Assembly (NCBI RefSeq): GCF_003287355.1
Contig: NZ_QMIM01000030.1
Coordinates: 1-56,943, forward strand
Direction: 5' to 3'
DNA from: Halorubrum sp. 48-1-W
GTDB taxonomy: Archaea; Halobacteriota; Halobacteria; Halobacteriales; Haloferacaceae
Length of the DNA stretch: 56,943 nt
In this document: in pieces, positions 54,080 through 56,943 of the stretch
Layout: each line of letters opens with the position of its first letter
How positions within the stretch are numbered: the first letter of the stretch is position 1
Made by a program: the position numbers and the translations under genes
The notes under the pieces: model-generated
Database searches by the model: none
What the model saw: the letters and a program-made list of their open reading frames with translations, nothing else
What the model was told of the DNA's origin: nothing

Positions 54080-54323
54080 TAAGTTCATCGAGGCCCAAAC
54101 GGGCGTTTCAGACGCTTTCGGCCCCGATCTAAACTCGATAGATCGAGATGAGGAGCGATTCGGGCGGTGATATCGGCGGTGGGGAGGTACTAAATGCGAA
54201 TAAACGAGGTCGACGAAATCGTTCCACGAGGGTCTTACATCCGTAGATATCGGTATTTTCAGCCGAGCTCATCGATCTCGGCAGCGACTTGATTTGTGGG
54301 TAAGAGACAGGACTGAACTCGTG
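54053..54323. repeat. 271-bp segment bounded by 27-bp inverted repeats
   Basis: cacgacttcagtcctgcctc continues to ttaccca (54053-54079). It is mirrored by tgggtaagagacaggactga to ctcgtg (54297-54323), matching at 25 of 27 positions. The interior has a minus-strand open frame (residues SAENTDIYGCKTLVERFRRP) that I cannot place. It lies just beyond the 3' end of the rhodopsin gene. Confidence 0.65.
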
Positions 54324-54351
54324 TAAGAAGTCACCTGACTCCCTTGCGTGA

Positions 54352-55110
54352 TTAGTCACTGGATTCTGTATCTCCTAACGCCGCACTAGCAGCATCGCCG
54401 GCAGCGTCGAGAACATCGCGACTCGATAGCAAGATAATACCGAAGCCGACCTTCGCGACGAGATCGAGCACCATGAACCCAGCCGTTTCGCTATAGAGGC
54501 TGATCATTCCGAGCCCCTCCGTGCCGAGGATCCACCATACTGGGTAGACCAGCCAAACGACTACGATGAGGTTCCGAAGCGTGCTAAACGTTGATCGCGC
54601 GGCTCCCGATAATTGGCTTGCTTCTTTGGTTAGGGTGCCGAAGAGGAAGTATAGCAACACCATTAAGAAGCCCGTCGAGACTCCCCACCAAATAATGCGA
54701 TCTCCGACAGGGCTGAGCAGCACACCGGCTGTCGATAGCGTTGCCACGGCACCGGTGCCGATCATCAGTACGTCAAGGCCAACGAGTGTAGACAGTTGGT
54801 TTCGGTTTGCCCCGGCAAGCAGTCCGAGGTCGATGAGTAAGAGTGGCGTTGTGAACAGCCAATCGGTATACCGTGCCCAATAAATCGGTAGCTCCTCACC
54901 GCCGATCTCGATTGTCGTCAAGCCGAATCCAAGTGCCATGCTCAGGTAGTTTACGAACGCGATAGCAGTGATGAATATCGTGACAATATAGAACTCTTGA
55001 CGGCGTCTATTCTTTTCACCCCATCCGCGAGCGATGAAGTACAGCATACCAATGAGCATTCCCGCTGTCCCTAGCCACAGCCATAGTGATTCGCTGCCTG
55101 GTTGGGTCAT
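54352..55110 (-). CDS. bop: bacteriorhodopsin-type proton pump (cruxrhodopsin-like)
   Basis: The 252-residue seven-helix retinal protein has all pump residues. Helix [20 protein letters not shown] gives Asp83, Thr87 and Asp94 (Asp85, Thr89 and Asp96 in Halobacterium). Asp113 (Asp115), the proton-release glutamates Glu198 and Glu208, Asp216 and the Schiff-base Lys220 in [12 protein letters not shown] are also present. The N-terminus ([20 protein letters not shown]) resembles Haloarcula cruxrhodopsins. It pumps protons out of the cell in light. No opsin chaperone (brp/blh) or bat gene is adjacent. Confidence 0.95.
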   Translation of the reverse strand: MTQPGSESLWLWLGTAGMLIGMLYFIARGWGEKNRRRQEFYIVTIFITAIAFVNYLSMALGFGLTTIEIGGEELPIYWARYTDWLFTTPLLLIDLGLLAGANRNQLSTLVGLDVLMIGTGAVATLSTAGVLLSPVGDRIIWWGVSTGFLMVLLYFLFGTLTKEASQLSGAARSTFSTLRNLIVVVWLVYPVWWILGTEGLGMISLYSETAGFMVLDLVAKVGFGIILLSSRDVLDAAGDAASAALGDTESSD

Positions 55111-55128
55111 AGTCCCTCAGAATATTCA

Positions 55129-55137
55129 CTCATATAC
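55129..55137 (-). promoter_or_regulatory. TATA-like box of the rhodopsin gene
   Basis: On the minus strand gtatatgag is centred about 23 bp before the ATG, within a near-palindrome catatacagtatatg (55130-55144). The spacing suits a leaderless transcript. Nothing shows an oxygen or light control site with certainty. Confidence 0.45.
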
Positions 55138-55388
55138 AGTATATGTTGTATGCCTCTATGTATAGTGTAACTTGTAGATTGCCTCTGCTAATAGGTACTA
55201 ATACTCTATCTATCCAGTTTTGATCCGTGAATTGCCGCAGGGCCAAGCCTCTGGCATCCTCCTAAACCGTTTATAAAATGAGGGTTTGGACCTTCATTGC
55301 AGAAATTAAAGCAGAGAAAGCAGCATAGCAAATGATATAATTAACACAATTGAAACATATAATAATAAACCGACAAACTCGATCAATC

Positions 55389-55772
55389 TCATATCCAAAT
55401 GAGTACCATATTATGAAGCGACACAGCGCTCCATACGACCAAAGCTGAAAGGTATGCTACATTGCTCCACAGATCGATATTATGTCTCGATTGTGCGACC
55501 CAGGGAAGCAGGTATTCACCAAGAAAGAATAATAACACTAGTGACACCGACGAGAGAAAGAATAGGCCGGGGATGATTCCGAGAGTCTCAACAATAAGTA
55601 CGACAATCGGATTGGCTTCTCGCAGTCCGATGCTTAGCCCATAGTACGTGAGACTCGCATCTATAGCTCGTACGAAGACCAATCCGATGAGCAGCGGATA
55701 TTTACTTTCTGCGAGTACTTCGATACTGCTGCTGGCAGCACAATTAGTGGATGCCACGGCTCCTCGTACCAT
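55389..55772 (-). CDS. DUF5658-like membrane protein
   Basis: The 127-residue protein has four hydrophobic segments. The conserved start is FVRAIDASLTYYGLSIGLRE followed by ANPIV, and a glutamate (LGEYLLPW) lies in a later helix. This pattern is that of the DUF5658 family of small archaeal and bacterial membrane proteins without known function. Its ATG is 1 bp after the response regulator stop, so the two genes are coupled. It may be an output or partner of the signalling operon (inference). Confidence 0.75.
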   Translation of the reverse strand: MVRGAVASTNCAASSSIEVLAESKYPLLIGLVFVRAIDASLTYYGLSIGLREANPIVVLIVETLGIIPGLFFLSSVSLVLLFFLGEYLLPWVAQSRHNIDLWSNVAYLSALVVWSAVSLHNMVLIWI

Positions 55773-55773
55773 A

Positions 55774-56367
55774 TCAGAACTGCTCTACAGGTTGGGATCC
55801 GATACGCTGGTCTCTGACCAGCATATCGATCTGATAATCTGTTTCGAGACGCTGAAGTGTCGTATCAGCTTCCTCCTCCAACTCCCGTATTCTCTGGAGG
55901 AGATCGCCGTATCGATCGTCCTTTTCCAGCTCTGTTTTGTCAAGGTTCGCTTCTAACGTGGCTTTCCTCGCGGTGAGTGAGAGAAGCTCTGTGAGTGAAT
56001 CTTCGTATGTTAGAATCAGCTCTGCAGCTTCCACAGCTCGAAGAAGCTGTGTCCGGTCGATTGGTTTGAGAAGATAGTCATCCACATCGATGGACGCTAG
56101 GTCTTCCGTTGGCTGAACAGCTGTTACCATGATCACCTGCTGGGCATCGCCGCCTTCACGAATTGATTGTAGCACCTCCGTGCCAGAGAGGCCCGGCATT
56201 CGACGATCTAAAAGGACAATATCAATCGGTTCCTCAGCGAAGATTTCCAGTGCATCTTCCCCGGAATAGGCCACATGAACCTCGAAGTGCTCCTGTAGCC
56301 AAACGCCAAACAAGTCAGCGAGATTCTCTTCGTCTTCGACGATCAGAACGGTACTGGAATGGGTCAT
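55774..56367 (-). CDS. HalX-type response regulator
   Basis: The 197-residue protein has a receiver domain (VLIVEDEENLADLFGVWLQE, then the phosphoacceptor Asp in IVLLDRRMPGLSGTEVL, Thr/Lys later in DYLLKPI) and a C-terminal HalX domain rich in Glu and Lys coiled coil (LTARKATLEANLDKTELEKD). HalX regulators are haloarchaeal; the output is uncertain and probably protein-protein. No histidine kinase lies in the window. It begins 10 bp after the HalOD1 gene and ends 1 bp before the DUF5658 gene. Confidence 0.9.
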   Translation of the reverse strand: MTHSSTVLIVEDEENLADLFGVWLQEHFEVHVAYSGEDALEIFAEEPIDIVLLDRRMPGLSGTEVLQSIREGGDAQQVIMVTAVQPTEDLASIDVDDYLLKPIDRTQLLRAVEAAELILTYEDSLTELLSLTARKATLEANLDKTELEKDDRYGDLLQRIRELEEEADTTLQRLETDYQIDMLVRDQRIGSQPVEQF

Positions 56368-56377
56368 CTGTTCTCAC

Positions 56378-56701
56378 TCACGCATCTCGTTCGACGATGA
56401 CACGCACCGTTGATGCGTACATGACCGTCACAAGTGCGTCCTGAAAGAGAAACTCCACAGAGGGCATATGGCTGGTCTCCTCGACTGTACGAGTTTTGAA
56501 CAAGCCATCTAATTTGTCTGCATCAACGAATTCGAACACCGGAGGTGATCTACTGAGTTCCGGCCAGTCTTCGACTGCTTGCATAAGTGTCTCAATAACC
56601 GCATCCGAAACACGGACAGGTCTGTCAAATTCACGCACTATTTGGGAATCTGTACTCCATCCCGTAGGTTCAGACTCTCGGTGCGGAGAGCTTTCGGCCA
56701 T
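56378..56701 (-). CDS. HalOD1 output-domain protein
   Basis: The 107-residue protein matches the haloarchaeal HalOD1 domain: SDAVIETLMQAVEDWPELSR in the middle and a beta strand pair at the end (SVEFLFQDALVTVMYASTVR). The domain occurs in signalling proteins and alone, and has no assigned activity. It is the first gene of the minus-strand operon HalOD1 / HalX regulator / DUF5658. The ATG at 56701 is the first in frame. Confidence 0.85.
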   Translation of the reverse strand: MAESSPHRESEPTGWSTDSQIVREFDRPVRVSDAVIETLMQAVEDWPELSRSPPVFEFVDADKLDGLFKTRTVEETSHMPSVEFLFQDALVTVMYASTVRVIVERDA

Positions 56702-56943
56702 ACAGAATACATCTATTCTACAATCAAACGCCTTCTACCCTGTAATATCGGGCCACCAAATATAATGCCTATATGGAAAGGCCCACTATTTGGAGCCAGT
56801 TTTCCGAATGTCGATAAGCAGGACAGCCCGAGTACTGTAGAACGTGATACTGAGGCAGGTCACAGCTCGGTTGAATCCTGATAGAGAGTCAGTACTTCAC
56901 AAAGCCGCTTAGTTAGAACGTCTGCTTGCTGAAGGTGTGTCTA
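56702..56943. other. gene-free end of window
   Basis: The last 242 bp contain no gene that I can support. The region should hold the promoter of the HalOD1 operon (minus strand). A plus-strand frame across it is a shadow. Confidence 0.4.

Noticed and set aside
1-56943. tRNA or rRNA genes and integrase attachment sites
   Set aside because: No cloverleaf-like sequence, rRNA motif or tyrosine integrase gene was found by eye. A covariance-model search was not possible.

Overview
The window is haloarchaeal (class Halobacteria). Proteins are strongly acidic, and the regulators are bacterio-opsin-activator type HTH proteins. A TFB, a bacteriorhodopsin, HalX and HalOD1 signalling domains, Tat lipoprotein export and PGF-pre-PGF surface proteins are present. 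The rhodopsin reads most like the cruxrhodopsin of Haloarcula relatives, so a Haloarculaceae-like host is my best guess, by inference. The stretch is an accessory, insertion-sequence-rich region with a few high-GC, core-like genes (a Dps-like ferritin, a TauE/SafE-type protein, SufB) among lower-GC genes.

Layout: (1) 0-4.1 kb holds an unknown protein, a minus-strand cassette of uncharacterised island genes (DUF6166, DUF7389, a small ORF, DUF6610) and a chimera of an Mrr-type nuclease start with an IS1595 transposase tail. (2) 4.1-14 kb holds a BAT-type regulator followed by a peptide/nickel-type ABC importer operon: a substrate-binding lipoprotein whose domain order looks circularly permuted, two permeases and a fused DppD-DppF ATPase. 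The operon ends with a CitE-like CoA lyase and faces an ADP-forming acyl-CoA synthetase. (3) 14-20 kb holds an ISH3-like transposase, an orphan second DppD-DppF ATPase, an ISH8-type element and a TnpB tail remnant. (4) 20-30.3 kb is a redox and metal region: cydAB, a cysteine-rich regulator, a Dps-like ferritin-ferredoxin-RidA operon, a TauE/SafE-like protein, a lone SufB with two small zinc-ribbon proteins, and a TFB. (5) 30.3-36.1 kb is an insertion-sequence graveyard with a complete 558-residue transposase gene, its truncated copy, a fold-back IS5-like structure, a GNAT and a Fic protein. (6) 36.1-53.6 kb holds two giant surface proteins (2448 and 2630 residues) with a PAS-GAF-BAT regulator between them. 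(7) 53.7-56.9 kb holds another TnpB remnant, a bacteriorhodopsin and a HalOD1 / HalX response regulator / DUF5658 operon.

Working together (inference): the importer plus lyase and synthetase may import a substrate and degrade it through CoA esters. The cyd/Dps/ferredoxin/SufB block fits low-oxygen and iron or oxidative stress. The two surface giants share the same C-terminal design and may be controlled by the sensor-regulator between them. The most unusual items are the permuted binding protein, the glycine-insert GLUG solenoid with a C-type lectin-like domain, the hairpin-studded transposase genes and the three orphan TnpB 3' ends.
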